Source: Parietaria judaica (taxonomy: Eukaryota > Streptophyta > Magnoliopsida > Rosales > Urticaceae). From it: a stretch of 64,000 bases of DNA. The position numbers and the translations under genes are program-made. Below, one piece after another: positions 14,147 through 26,954 of this stretch. Where the stretch lies: contig OX940871.1 of NCBI GenBank assembly GCA_954871525.1, positions 20,831,086-20,895,085 of the forward strand. The letters are read 5' to 3'. Position 1 is the stretch's first letter. Each line of letters starts with the position of its first letter. The notes under the pieces were generated by a model that was not told where the DNA came from, searched no databases, and worked only from the letters and a program-made list of their open reading frames with translations.

Positions 14147-15033
14147 GGGATAATAGCGGCAAAAGTGGCCAAAGTTAGGCCAAGTGTGCAAATAAGTGGC
14201 CAAACCGATTTAATATCGGCATAAGTAGCCAAAGTTTACCAAACCGTGGACAGTACAAATTCCATCCATTTCATGTCAACACCGTTAGTCCCGGCTCTAA
14301 CTAACAATGAGGCCAAAATTATTAACGAGATTATCACTTTTTTTACAAAGTTTTTAAAACACTACCCATTTTGGTACATTTTAATACACAAAATGAGTAA
14401 TATTTTTAAAAATATATTGTGGCTAAATGGGTATTTCCTTAAACAAAATTTCGGGTCTCTAACAATTAAATATATCTCAATAAAATAATATTACAAAGTC
14501 TCGATTTTAGCCTCGACTCTAACTAACAATGTTAGGCCAACATTATTAACGAAATTTTTATTTTGTACAAACGTATTAAAACATACATATTTTAGTTCAT
14601 TTTAATACACACAATGAGTAATTAAAAAAAAAAACTTGTGGCTAAATGGGTATTTTTGCTTATGGCAATATTTTTATATTTATTAGAGAAGTTTTTTGTG
14701 CTATTGATGTTGATATATTGTTTTTATTGTTCATGTAACATTTTTGAAGTTCATATAGTGTTCTTGATATTCATATATTATTTTTAATGTTGATTTTAGT
14801 ATTAGTCTTCTTGATGTTCATATCATGTTTTCATATATTGACCTAAAATCTCAAACCAATTGAAAAAATAACGATTTTAGCGCTGACGTGGCTAACGGCG
14901 TTGACATGAAATGGATGGAATTTGTACTGTCCACGGTTTGGTAAACTTTGGCTACTTATGCCGATATTAAATCGGTTTGGCCACTTATTTGCACACTTGG
15001 CCTAACTTTGGCCACTTTTGCCGCTATTATCCC
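14147..15033. mobile_element. Non-autonomous MULE-like element, 887 bp
   Basis: Starts 'gggataatagcggcaaaagt' and ends with the reverse complement of that start (final bases 'gccgctattatccc'). The arms pair for about 145 bp (14147-14290 with 14890-15033), through 'accgtggacagtacaaattc' and 'tcatgtcaacaccgtta'. It is flanked on both sides by TAATAATAA, a 9-bp duplication, although this sits in a TAA repeat. The interior is AT-rich with no transposase. Long TIRs starting GGG plus a 9-bp duplication fit Mutator-like elements. Confidence 0.75.
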
Positions 15034-15868
15034 TAATAATAATAATAATTTCCATTAGCAAATGGGATGAGATCACACCTCTGCTTATCTTATCATTGAC
15101 TTGAATTGCCCCAAAAACATAAAAAGAAAAGCCAACCACAAATCACGTGTCCTTTTAATGTAACAAATAACAATACACCTGACCTTTTCAGAATATTAAA
15201 TACGACTTTATACCCGACAAGTTTTCTTATTTTAAGTTTTTAACCTCAGTCAGTCAAAGGACGACCAAATCTTTACCACGAAATTTGAGAGAAAAATCAT
15301 TATTTACCACATAAAAACAGTGCCAAATTAATACGATGTGAGCGGTTAAAAATACGTGTACATAAATATGTTACAAATATGGGTTGACAATTTAATTACT
15401 TGGTCATATCAATAACCTAACAATTATAGGAAAGTCTCTTCCTAATTATAACTTGTAGGGTTAGGCCGTTGAACAATACCAATAAATATTCCGTATTCCA
15501 TTTATACCATATTTTCCCACGCTATAAATACCAAAATTCCGGTATATAAAAAAAGTAACAAATTATGTGAAAATTTGGGACTCGAATAATAGATATTTAG
15601 TTATCAGAATTAATACAAATATATTAATAAGTGCTATAAGATATATTCAACGCCGTCCTACTTCTATATATTAACCTAGGATTCCTGTTAGATAACTAAT
15701 ATAGGGATCACAATTCACATAACATCAAGTTTTCTTTTGCCTCTTTGGGAATTTGATTTCGGACAATTTGTTAAAAGAATAAAATCTTACTTTTTATTTA
15801 TTTATTTTAATAATATCATGATTTCTTTCTTAGCACCGAAAATACTATTTTTCAAGATGAATTCGGAC
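15034..15868. other. AT-rich intergenic region, no gene seen
   Basis: The remainder of the TAA array, then A/T-rich DNA with no coding signal. Confidence 0.55.
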
Positions 15869-16069
15869 TAAACCAAGCTTGTTTGGCCAAGTGGTAACTC
15901 CACCACTCCTCTATTCAAGAGGTAATGACTTTAAACTCTCATGAGTCTCAAATGAGTACCCCACTTGACTAACAGTGCCACTTGTTCTTACACTGAATAT
16001 ATCTAGTCATGCGATAGTGCATTGTAACATTGGCCGATAGCGCCACCCCATTAAAAAAATAAAAAAAAA
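15869..16069 (+). mobile_element. tRNA-derived SINE with A-tail and target duplication
   Basis: Near the start is an A-box-like TGGCCAAGTGGT (15884-15895), with a weak B-box-like segment about 30 bp downstream. A second copy at 59.4 kb keeps a clearer B box (GGGTTCAAACCC when read on its own strand). The body continues to 'gccgatagcgccacccca' and ends in an A-rich tail (about 16053-16069). GAATTCGGAC occurs just before (15859-15868) and just after (16071-16080), a 10-bp target duplication. Pol III A/B boxes, a 3' A-tail and a variable-length duplication define a SINE. Confidence 0.8.
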
Positions 16070-16080
16070 CGAATTCGGAC

Positions 16081-17097
16081 CAAGACATGAATAGAGTCGT
16101 AGTTAGACGTCAAAATTTTCAGCTCAGCATCCATTATTCACTTAAGTTAAAATGGGGTAAAAAAGTAGCCATTATTCACTTAAAATAAAATGGGGCAAAA
16201 ATATCACCTCAGTATCCATTATTCACTTGAGTTAAAATGGGGTAAAGGTAGTAAAATACAAAGCATCTAATAAAGTCACACGATAAGTTCGTGGGACGCG
16301 TCGCACGCAAGCAAAACCCAAGTGCCTTGGGAACCCAATCAATTCTCCCAATTATGAATTAAACACCATCAGAAATGCATAAACATGTTTTCCGTGGGAC
16401 CCACGAAGTCGAACCCCCCCACGATATTTCTCCTCTCTCTCTTCGCTTCTCTTCTCTAACGTATATTACTATAAATAAATAAATTATTATTATTTTCTCT
16501 TCCTTTTTATAATCTTTAATGCCTCGTAGACTTTTCATACACATATAAAATAAAATAAAATAAATGAAAAAGGTTGTGGCCGTTGCAGGCAGTGCTCAGC
16601 AACAGCGACATTTGCGCGAGTCTTACGTGTCAGCTTTTCCCACACACCTGTCGCTTTTTCTCAGTTTTCTCATCATTCCACCCCTCGTTGACCCACCACG
16701 CTCCACAGTGGCGCGTCGGAGCACGCGCCGATAGCTTACTCTGGAAAGAAAGACTAGTAGATTCGGGTCGGTGCGCGTGGATCCGACAGCAGCCCAAATT
16801 ATCACAAAGCCGGGCGATCCGAATAACGGAGCAACAATTTAAATTGGGTGTAAATATGTGAAAAAATACATTTGAAAGAAAAATAATCACATGATAGTGA
16901 TCCATGACCGTGCCTTGTAGGGCATTTACGCGAAGACTTTAAAAAGTAAGTAAAAAATAATAATAATAATAATAATTAATCCACGTTATTTACGTGTGCA
17001 GACTAAAAAAAAATCAAAATCATCCATTATCTTCTAAAAATCACTAACCAAAATAAATAAAAAGAAATAAGAAATTTGTATTTCATTTGGGTTGGTT
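16081..17097. other. Intergenic region downstream of the BOI-like gene
   Basis: Contains three near-copies of 'ccattattcacttaagttaaaatgggg' (split here as 'ccattattcactt' plus 'aaaatggggtaaa') between 16130 and 16245. A GC-richer stretch at 16570-16830 has ORFs in several frames but no domain. The 3' UTR and poly(A) region of the ligase gene probably lies at 16970-17097, where several AATAA-like signals occur on the minus strand. Confidence 0.5.
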
Positions 17098-18296
17098 TTA
17101 TGACATGTTGACATTCACAGAGGCGTTCTTGGTGGATTTACAGATGGGACAAGTGTTGTGCGACGAACCGCACGCACTGCAGAGGCACAGGTGCCTGCAC
17201 GGCAGCAACAGCACGCACGACTCCCCCTTCCCGCAGCTCCTGCAGTTCCTGTCCGACGACGACCCCTCCTCCTCCGACGGGCCCACCTCGTTCTCGCCGC
17301 AGCACGACTGCGCGTCGTCCGCCACCTCGCCGTCGGCGGGGTCCGCGCCGCCGTGGGTGCGCACGTCCTTAACCTGCGCCTGCTGCAGGACCTGCTCGAG
17401 GTTGGTCCGGAGCGCGTTCGCCGTGGCCTCGTTGTTCCGGGCCAGGTCCCGCCATATCTGGTTCTCGATGCACAGCGACTTCACTCTCTCCTCCAGAGCC
17501 CAGTTCAGCTTCCCGATGCTCTCCATCTCCTCCTCCTTCTCTCGCAATCGCTTCGCGATCCCGACCTCGATCGCCTCCAGGATCCGCCTCACTTGCCTCT
17601 TCCTCCACTCCTCGATCTCCATCCGAACTTTCTCGTTCTGTATCAACGGCGAACGGAGGAATCAGCGAAAATGAACCAGATTGAGATGAAGAGTTGCATA
17701 ATACTAATTAATTATGCTTTACGTACGTGCTTTGCGATGAGGTGATCGACGTCGAGCTGTTGCTGCTGGATTTGCATCGAGATGTCGTCGCCGAGGAAGG
17801 AGAACGAGTTCGATCCGTTGCCATTCGCCGAGTACGAAGCGCTGATCGGGGAGTAACCCGGCGACGCGGACTCCCGCGAGCGTTTCCGCGAAACCGGCGC
17901 GGTTTGAACGTGGCAATTGTTGTTGTAGGTCGTGATTCCGCTGTCGGATCGCTTCACCGTCTTCGGGGGATTGGTGGCGGCGGTGTACTGGACGGAGCCG
18001 TTGATCAGAGAGTAATTCGGGTACGCCTCGGCCGCAGACGGGATCGGCATTTCCCCGAACGCACCGGCGAGGTGATTCTGTGATAACGCGGCGGCGTTGT
18101 AGATGTTGCTGGAGTTCCCTCCTTGGATGGAGTTCATGATTTCTCGGCTGCCAAACAGAAATTCGATTCTTCCTCGTTCAGATTGGGAATACAGAGACAA
18201 AGGGATTAGCAGATTGCAGAGAGAAGAACAGTTCAGTCACCTTTTGCCGATGAGCTGAGGCGTGAAGAAATTCAAGTGACGAGCTTCGACCGCCAT
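17098..18296 (-). CDS. BOI-like E3 ubiquitin ligase with C-terminal RING finger
   Basis: Three exons on the minus strand: 18296-18241, 18147-17727 and 17637-17098, with GT...AG introns. Lengths of 56, 421 and 540 nt give an exact 338-aa frame. It begins MAVEARHLNFF and reads QLIGK|SREIMN across the first junction. Residues about 160-250 are helical and charged, and contain the BOI/BRG-conserved block WRDLARNNEATANALR. Residues about 291-326 form a RING (CRSC, LPCRHLCLCSAC, CPIC). The middle is Ser/Asn/Gln-rich. BOI-type proteins transfer ubiquitin to regulators of stress, cell death and gibberellin responses (family knowledge); the target here is unknown. The length is normal for the family. 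The upstream region carries CT/GA and TA repeats and several ACGT-core motifs. Exon 3 is very GC-rich, which creates long spurious frames on the other strand. Confidence 0.93.
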
Positions 18297-19150
18297 GGGA
18301 AGAGAGAAATGATTCTCTATATATGTATCAACAAGATATATATATATATATATATATGTGTGTGTATATATGAGTTCTTCTGTGTTTGAGTTTTTAGAGA
18401 GAGAGAGAGGGAAGTGAGAAATCTGAATGGCATGCAATAGAGGTGGCAAGGCTGTGTCATGGGGTTTATTTAGGGTTTGGTTAGGAGAGAGAAAATCTGC
18501 TTATTTAATTAAATATTAATTAATTAATTAATTATCGAATTCGAAAAAGTAAATAGAGAGAGAGAAAGAAAGGAGGAGAGAGAAGCGAGGCGTTTTAATT
18601 TGTTGGTTTCGGTTCGGCAATTTTGGGATTCTCTTTCATACCGAAAATGCCCTCCGGTCTAATCCGAACAGTGAAACGGTCGTACCCGTGAATCCAGCAG
18701 ACGTGCGGGGGTATTTCTGGTATAAATGCGCGTGTTCGCTATTATTGTTTGTCACTATTACTTTCACGGTTTTTCTCACGAATGCGGTAAATAAATAAAT
18801 AAATGTAAATGAAATTACCCAGCTGGAGGTGAAACACGTGGACCTGCCAGCTGGCGCGGGGAGCGATGGCCACGTAATCAGCGCACGGCGACAAAGTTTC
18901 TTTTCCTGGTAGTTCGGCTGCCCGAGGAGCTGACCGGGATGGGGAAGTGGGGTTTGGGCAGGGAGCACGTGTGGGTCAGGGTGGGAAGAGGAACGCGACA
19001 ATAAGCAAGCGTTTCGGACACGTGCGAGGGGTGAGGGGGCCAGCGTGGCTCTGTGGGACCCACGGGCGCAGCGCGCTTTCGTCGAGAGAAATTGCCTGTG
19101 TTTGTGTGCAGGTACACCGTACCCAACACAACACCCTCTCTCTCTAGGTT
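18297..19150 (-). promoter_or_regulatory. Promoter/5' region of the BOI-like gene
   Basis: Immediately upstream of the ATG lie a TA run (about 18337-18370) and GA-rich tracts (18395-18420, 18555-18590). Farther up, a GC-richer block (18650-19130) holds several ACGT-core elements: 'acacgtgg' near 18834, 'cacgtg' near 18966 and 'acacgtgc' near 19018. G-box-like clusters are typical bZIP/bHLH targets. No exon was recognised here. No precise transcription start can be given. Confidence 0.45.
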
Positions 19151-19276
19151 TTTTTTTTGGCAGTTTATAACTTTATTTAGATATACATTATGTGATGTGT
19201 ACACAAATATATATATTATATCATTTTGATTATCAGTCCTTTTGGTAATTGGTGTTATGTCGCAGTTAGAGGTGTG

Positions 19277-19545
19277 AATGGCGACGAGATGGGGTTGATC
19301 GCGATGCGTCGCGATTCGTTCTTCCCCGTCGCGACGGTTCAAGATTTCGACGACCAAGTCGCGATGATTCGCGACTCTCTTCTTCTCTCTTCCTCTCTCT
19401 CTTTGCCTCTCTCCGTCTCAGTATCTCTCTCTCTCGTGATCAAGTCGCGACCTATCGCGACCGGAAACGCCGCGATGCATCGCGATGCCACACTTCGCAA
19501 TTTCCGGCGACCAAGCCGCGACGTCGCCGCCCCCAGCTCTAGTCG
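19277..19545. other. TCGCGA-rich GC tract
   Basis: About eight TCGCGA hexamers, mostly followed by C or T, fall in roughly 250 bp, interrupted by a CT-rich stretch (19378-19437). The surrounding DNA is strongly AT-rich. No family was recognised. It has an open plus-strand frame with no domain, which I take as a composition artefact. Confidence 0.5.
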
Positions 19546-19910
19546 CAGTACAGAATGGTAAAAATGAAACCTACTTCAAATACTATAATTAATCTCATTT
19601 TTCAAAGAGGATAATCGGTTTCTGACAGAATTTCATATTCGGAATCAGATTCAAAATCGAATTTGGATTTTAGATTTTAAGTTGAAAAAGTCGGAGCCGT
19701 TTTCGAATTAAAATTAGATATTGAATGTGTTTTTTAGAAAGAAAGTAAAAAAAGAATACTACGATTTAGATATAAGTTATTGGAGAACTGGCCGAAGCCG
19801 TATCATGATTTTGGATTGAAATTGAAAAAATCAGAATCGAAAATAGGTTTTCAATATTAATTTTTTAATTTTTTAATTTATATTGATTTTATATATGTAA
19901 AAAATGTAGT

Positions 19911-20032
19911 TTTTTTTTTCAATAAAGTGTTATCGGTCAAGATTACAATGTATTATCTTATTACTAATTACTGTAAGAATAAATGACATTATTAAGTTTA
20001 AAATATATAAAACGAGATCACTAGGCCAATCG
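19911..20032 (-). mobile_element. Degenerate 3' fragment of the SINE family
   Basis: Starts with a T run, then 'gtgttatcggtcaagattac' and 'tgtaagaataaatgacatta'. This follows the order of the minus-oriented SINE at 59.4 kb ('ggcactatcggtcaaggtta', 'gtaagaacaggtggcatta'). The promoter end is missing or unrecognisable. Confidence 0.5.
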
Positions 20033-21206
20033 ATCTAAATTATATAAAAAAATAACTCACTTTTTCAACCTTTTACTTTTATTTTTCTCTTGTATTTTAG
20101 TTTTGTAAAATTTATTTCATATTTTATATTCAACCTTTGAATTTTGAATAAAGTAATCGGTAATGTTTATCTCTTTTGTATGTTCGAAAATTGAACCACG
20201 CTTTGATCACATGCCCGTTCAACTCGAAACCCTAATACGCTATATTTAGAGTATTGAATCTAGACACGTATCGAATAGTATAAGAACCTCTTATAATATC
20301 ACCATATTTTAGGATGAATAATTAATATCTATATATATATGAGATCGTGCAGTGTGTATGAGAATATGTAGCTTCCGGGGAGCGTGTCACGTGTACGAAC
20401 GAAATACAGTGTATGCTTTGAATGAAATTATTTAATTTTTATATAGTTTGCCAAATAATATGACCAATTTGGTACGTTATAATGATATCGATACGTGTAT
20501 TAATATTGTTTATCGTGTTTATTCAATAATGGTGGAAGCTTAACCCTAACTATATCTATATGATCTCCTCAAAAGCGTTGAATGCATTTAATGATAATAT
20601 GTTAATTAATGGCCAGATAATAAGTGATCTACGTCTGACAAAAAAACACAATATTTTATATATATATAGACCATGTAAAATATAATTTACATATATATAT
20701 ATATGGTGTTTCCGAGAGTATGATTTGATATACATAATACACGGCGGCGATGACTACAAAATTATGTTTTCTATGTTGAACATGATAATTAATAGTATAC
20801 GCGTTTCCTTAATCTACATTAATTATCATGTAATTAACTTATTTATTAATAAATAGTCATATGCTAAGAATAAGATAGTGGTAATTAAATGCTGAATTTG
20901 CAGAGGGATTATATGACCATAAATTATCGAACAGAATCAAATTAATATAGAGTGCTTGAAACGGAAAACATTGACCCAAAACCAAACACAATTGACCTTT
21001 CAACTTTTATACTTTAAATATTTTCTTCTTTCCCTACAAGTTAGGAAATTTATTGGTGTGCATGCATTGCACAATTATTCATCAAAACCATGAAAACGAT
21101 TTATCATAATAATATTGATAATAATAATAATAAAAAATTGCAATATAAATACCTAACAATCAAATGTGTATATATTCTAAAAAAAAAAAAAAAACTACAA
21201 AGTAAT
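20033..21206. other. AT-rich intergenic region, no gene seen
   Basis: TA and A/T runs and short unique DNA. No exon or RNA gene recognised. Confidence 0.6.
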
Positions 21207-21472
21207 GTTGAGGTCTAATCTCGTCCATGTCGAATTGCCATATACTAAATTAGAGATATATACATGTATATTTCTAATTGAACATATAAAAGTGTTGAAT
21301 AAATTAACGTTTTCTAAAATTTAATCATAGATTCGTGTACCTCGTGAAAATGATCTTAATTGGATATAGATGAATCGGATGTTAAAATTGTTTTGTAGTC
21401 TTCAAGCACTATTACCTAGATTGAAAATATTATGACACTATGTATTAAATTGCGTACTTATGCCAAAAATGT
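21207..21472. repeat. Dispersed repeat copy (same family as 1-417)
   Basis: Shows the family's best-preserved head, 'tgttgaggtctaatctcgtc' and 'catgtcgaattgccata', followed by 'aaatttaatcatagattcgt' and an end 'gcgtacttatgccaaaaatg'. Non-coding. Confidence 0.55.
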
Positions 21473-22782
21473 TATTAGCAATAATAATAAATAAAATGTC
21501 GAACTTATACATATGATGGCTATTTATTGTGGCCCTTCAATTCTCTCTTTCTCTTTTTTTTTTTAATTGAATCTTTTGGTCCCTACACTTTTATGTAAAG
21601 AGCTTCCACATTTACAATTAAATTAATTAGGTCAAGTTCTTAGGTTGATATTTGGTTCAAAAGCATGAAAAAAACTTTCCAAAAATTTGCCATCAACCGA
21701 GACAATAACACATGAAATGAAGTGCTATTTATAATTCAATTTAACAAATATTGTCGTACACCATATTAAGGCCTAGTTTCTTGCTGATTTTTTCATCAAT
21801 TTGACGCAACCTTTTGACCAAACACATGTGAAAGTTTGACGCTCAACAAAACCCTAGAAACCATAACCAACCATTATTTCTTATTTCCAAAGCTCACGCT
21901 ATAGTTGAAGATGGGATCATTATCCAACCTACAATCCTATATTATATATATACATATATATTATATAATATTCTTCTCTTCTAGATATTTGATATAAGTA
22001 TTTCTTTATTGACATACTTATTCATATTCGCATGAGTTTCTTTTGCTCTTTATGCCTCAATAACTTCGTGCCTAAGAGTCGTACACATCTTTGACTCCAT
22101 GAAAATAGCATCATGTCATGTGAAGCTAAATATCTCAAAGTAGAAATGTAAAGACATGTTTATATATATATATATTTATATGTACGGAACATTATTAATT
22201 ATGGCACGATATTATATATAGAGCAAAATTAAAGTAGATTATGAAAAGCAGTAATGGACAACCCTAAAATCCACTTGCATTACCAAGATGGATCTCATCT
22301 TGCCATTTAAGAGTAAAATAAAAACCATACAATTAATTATATATGTATTGTTTGATATACATGGATGTAATCGTTGGGACTTTAATATATATAATTAATT
22401 ATGATAATGTACTTAACATATGTTGATCATTTGTCTTGTTAGCCTTAAAAGCTTTACATTCTTGCCCATGCCATACGTTAGCTTTAGTTCATTGCTTGCT
22501 TTGCTTCGGTGTTGCAATCCAATGTTCCCAATAAATTAGACACTTACTCTTGTTATTAATCTTAATAATATTTATTTAATTCTTTCTTGAGTAATTTACA
22601 ATCATATTTCATTAGTTTAAGTTCAAAGCTACTTGTACGAAATTGACAATGATATTCTCAAGGCATATATATAATCGTATACCGTATATATCGAAGCAAG
22701 AGCATATGCCAATAAATTCGGGCACAAATTTGCTTTTTTCGACATGCCTATTTCGTTACTACATTATATTATTTGATGAGGA
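21473..22782. other. AT-rich intergenic region, no gene seen
   Basis: No coding signal. Several TA runs (21940-21970, 22160-22180) and polypyrimidine tracts. Confidence 0.6.
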
Positions 22783-23300
22783 CAGTGACGGAGCTACATG
22801 TGCACTAGATGAGATTCATGAACATGTGTAACTCGGGCGAGGAAAGAGCGCCCAAACACTATCATTCGATTTCATCAAACGAAGCTTCTCGACAAAGACC
22901 GTTGAATCCTCAAACGAGCGAAACCCGGAGCAAACAGTGTTACAATCCAAACTACGTAAGTGATAAGTGACAAATTTAGTGTATCGAGGGCTCAAATGAA
23001 ATTGAACAAAAACATAAAAAAATAAAATAACAATTATTGTTCATTATTTGTGATTAAGGCAACCAAAAAAAAAAATACTTTCGTGGTTTAGGAGTAAAAA
23101 ATGACTGGGATAGGAGTTTTTAGACTTTTATCCCAATAAATATATTCTACAATACTTCCAAAAGTAACATTTTTTTTATGATTCTAAAAGTCGCTTGATA
23201 TAGTTCTTCATAATTTTTTATAATTACATACTTGAAGAAAAAAATCGATCAAAAATATATTTTGTGCTTCGCCTGAAATGAAAGTCTGGTTACGCCACTT
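22783..23300. mobile_element. hAT-like non-autonomous element, about 518 bp
   Basis: The left end 'cagtgacggagctac' and the right end 'ctggttacgccactt' are imperfect inverted repeats of the CAGTGGCGGAGCCAG type found in many plant hAT MITEs. The flanks GATGAGGA (22775-22782) and GGTGAGGA (23301-23308) match at 7 of 8 positions, consistent with an 8-bp hAT target duplication. The interior has no transposase. Confidence 0.6.
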
Positions 23301-26300
23301 GGTGAGGATACATACATAATATTACGATTTTATATAATTAACGTTTTAGGGTTAATTATACGGTAACGATATATAATAGATTTTCTTTTATCATTCCTTC
23401 CACCACTCTTTTTAAATTTTTTATTTTATCATAATATAGATTCTTTGCTCGTTTCCGTATCGATTTATCTTTACATTTAGCTGTTATATTTTGTGTTTGA
23501 GATCATATAACAAAGTATATTGGCCCATGTGAAATTAAACAATAATGATAAAGAGAAAGACAAGTCAGCTTTATTTAAAGAATTATATAAAAAGACAAAA
23601 CTATATATATGTGTTTATTAATTAGTGGCGATTAAGCTGCTAGTTAAAGTTAGCACAACTTGAATAATATCCTACATTAACCTGATTGACGGAATATATT
23701 TATACACATAATATAAATTAAATGCATTATTAGCTTGTATCGCAGGCTTCGTGATGATCATCCTTGAGTGCTAATAATAAACTAGGTTTATATAAAAAAA
23801 AAAATTAATATTATGACAGTACTGATATTATATGAACTATAAAGTAACACACAACCACATGGGTTGATCTGATTAACACTATTAATTAATAATTAATAAA
23901 GTTGAACAAATAAAAAAGGACGTGTTTTGCAAGACATAATGGTGCATGGGCGAAGCAGACCGTACAGACACAAAGTGACAAAGGCATAAATATGCCATAA
24001 TGGCCTTGGTTTTTCCCTTTATTTAATTATCATCACTAATTATTTTTCTTTTAAATTAATTTATATATCAAAGCCTCGTTAATCATCTTTAGAGCATCTT
24101 TGACGAGACATGTAGACATATATACATTATATATTTATATATGAAGAGATGATATATATGATCTTCTGATTAGGCAAATGTTGTCGAGTTGTCAAAACAA
24201 ATATAGTTTACCCCATAATGCACGTAGAAAGATTGCAAATATTTGTATATAATTTAGAGAATATATAGCTAGGGTTTAATAGCGAGTTTGGTTTGAGCTA
24301 TATTTAACCTATTTTTATTAATTATATGACAAAATTAATTGTGTATATTTTAAGGGGAGTGGTGGAGAGAACAAATGTTTAAGGCATAGGTTAGATAATT
24401 AGTCAATTGTTAGATATAATTGTTGAGTTATTAGCGGCGTAAGTTCTAATATTTGATTTTTGTACTAGAGCATAACTCTTTTTTTTTTTTTTTTATGTTT
24501 TCGATGTATATTGTTTTATTTTCTCTAAATTCCATTTGGTTGTTAAAATTGTCACTACGATAAATTATTTTTCTTAGAACTTTTTTAAAGTGATAGTTGT
24601 TGAATATTATTTTCTTGTCATTTTTACGTATTCATGATATAGCATATCAAAATTATATTAAATCGATTGAAAAAGGTTGACCGAATTTCAGAGAAAAACA
24701 AAATAGTAAAAAATGGAATACTTCGAGCTTGAAAATCGTTCGGGAAAGCGAACGGAATAATTTGTGCTCTATATATTAACCACATCAATATTTCAGCTTT
24801 ACGTTTTAGAGATATGCCAAGAAATATTTTGTGAGGATATATATATATATATATAGAGAGAGTCATGTGATTCCTCTTTTGACATCTCTCTTTCATATAT
24901 CATATTATGTCCATTATTGCTCGCATCAACCAAAACCGCATCGACCATGTTGAACTTTGGTTTAACCACCACCGAAATCCAAAAAGCGAATCTAAAGCAA
25001 CAAAAAGAAAAGCAAGAGAGGGTAGATATTAAGAAAGAAAGAAAAAAAAGTGGCTTCTATACCACTCATGCACATATAGTTATATGATAATTATTATATA
25101 ATGGGGGTCACAAACACAAACAATAATTAATTCATAAAAGTAAGAGGATGATGGTGCAATATTATTGAATGGCCATGATTGTTCATAGGACATCATGTTA
25201 GTGATGATGATGATGATCACAAAACATGAACAAAGTGGAATCGTGTGTGTTTGTGCAAGATTGATCTTTTTAATTTATTTCCTTTTTGCACACCTTGACT
25301 TGTTGAGAATATATGAATAATCTCTTTTTTACTTTTCATTTTTTCTCTTTAAATCCTTTTCTTCCACTAATTCAACTTAAAGTGTGAAGATTGTACATGG
25401 GAACTTCTCCCTTTTTGCTACCACCATATGAGAATATATTTTCTCTTTTACTTTCTCCCTTCTCGTGAGTTTCTTTTCATGCCCGTTGGGTCATAGGAGG
25501 TGCCTTCACTAAATAATTTGAACATTATCTCATAAAAAAATAAATAAAAATAGGGGTGAATTTAGAACGAAAAATTGGATTTTTTTAGCCTTCTTTTAGC
25601 TTGATCCCAGCTAAACTATGCCAATTCCGATCTCGAATCGAAATAAACCTTTTTCAAGAATCAGAAACCAAGCCCAAACTAGGAGCCCCTTTTCTTTTTT
25701 TTCGTCAAAATCGGGCCGACTTTAAATAATGTTATGAATTGAAATAACTAATTATTTCAAAAATAATAATGCATATCTAACTAATAATGTAACTAATACA
25801 TTAATGTTTCTTCCCCATATATTCTTCCCCATATAGTTTCCAAAGTTATAATTGCTAAACAAAATAGGTGAAATGGTAAACAAAGAGGCCCATTCCTCTC
25901 TCATGGGCCTTGATATACAACATGGCCCACACATATATACCACATGCCTGTGTTATGTATTTATACAAACAATTTAAAAAGCAAAAAATTATAAGGTATT
26001 ATATATATATATTGTCTTTTTAACTTTAAAATTCTCATACCATATTCTTAATACTATATCGTCATGTATTATTTGCAATAATTTTTTTGCTTTATCGATT
26101 TTCAATGTATGTAAATATTACCTTCCAATTAATAAAATAAAACTCTATTTCAAATGTATTGACATACCTATGTAAATATAACATAACTTTTGATAGCATA
26201 TTACACACTGATCTGACACACACACATATATATATATATATATGTGTATATTATATGAAGTTGATTCTCAGGGAAAATAATAGAAAGAAAGAGAAAAGTA

Positions 26301-26954
26301 AATGAAAGGAACAGTGAACAGTTGATTTGTAGTGTATTGTAATTAAAGGAAGTGCATGTGATAGTTGTCGTAACATGCATGACAATTCATTATATATATC
26401 TTGTATTGGAAACATACCTTACTTGGCCTCATAATTATATATATATATGTATATAGATTATCGATAGAAAAAGTTGGTGTTCATCTATTCATAATTCATT
26501 ACAGTGGACCCTTTAAATTATTTTGTAGAAATTTATTTATTCACCCAATCTTATATAATGCACACCAAAGGCTTAAATGACTTCGTTTGGGTAGAGATGG
26601 AAGTAATTCACAACTCATGATATTAAAATACGACTGAGAATGATGTCATATATATATATACATGTCAGTGATACCGATCGCACTATATATATATACACAT
26701 TAATTAATGGTCTTTTTCATGTTCGTGACGAAGAAATAGCAATTCCCAACGCATAACGTTATTTTCACTGTGTTTTCTCGCCGTGTACAGTGTTTATATA
26801 TATATAAATGCCTCAGGACAAGTCTGTTTCACATTCAATTCCATAATATTGTTTCGAATTAATGTTCAAAAAGTTGGTATCAGATCAGTATAAAACCGAA
26901 AACAAAATAAAAAAAATACATATAGTAAAATAAAAATTTAGTGTAAATCGAACT
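23301..26954. other. AT-rich intergenic region, no gene seen
   Basis: No recognisable exon. Contains poly(T) at 24478-24495, TA runs near 24840, 26225, 26440 and 26650, and a (GAT)n-like patch near 25205. A tract at 25550-25700 rich in 'aatcg' and 'accaagccc' phrases resembles degraded hAT DNA but has no clear ends. Confidence 0.55.

Noticed and set aside
13978..14232. 84-codon minus frame with a poly-Tyr run
   Set aside because: The Tyr run is the (TAA)n microsatellite read in one frame, and the rest is the MULE arm.
17087..17745. Two 195-codon plus-strand frames across BOI exon 3
   Set aside because: They are antisense shadows of the GC-rich exon 3. The minus-strand reading has the RING and WRD-type block and exact splice phases; the plus frames have no domain.
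18636..19357. Frames of 121 and 159 codons upstream of the BOI-like gene
   Set aside because: No domain; overlapping frames in several registers in a GC-rich, motif-rich promoter-like stretch.
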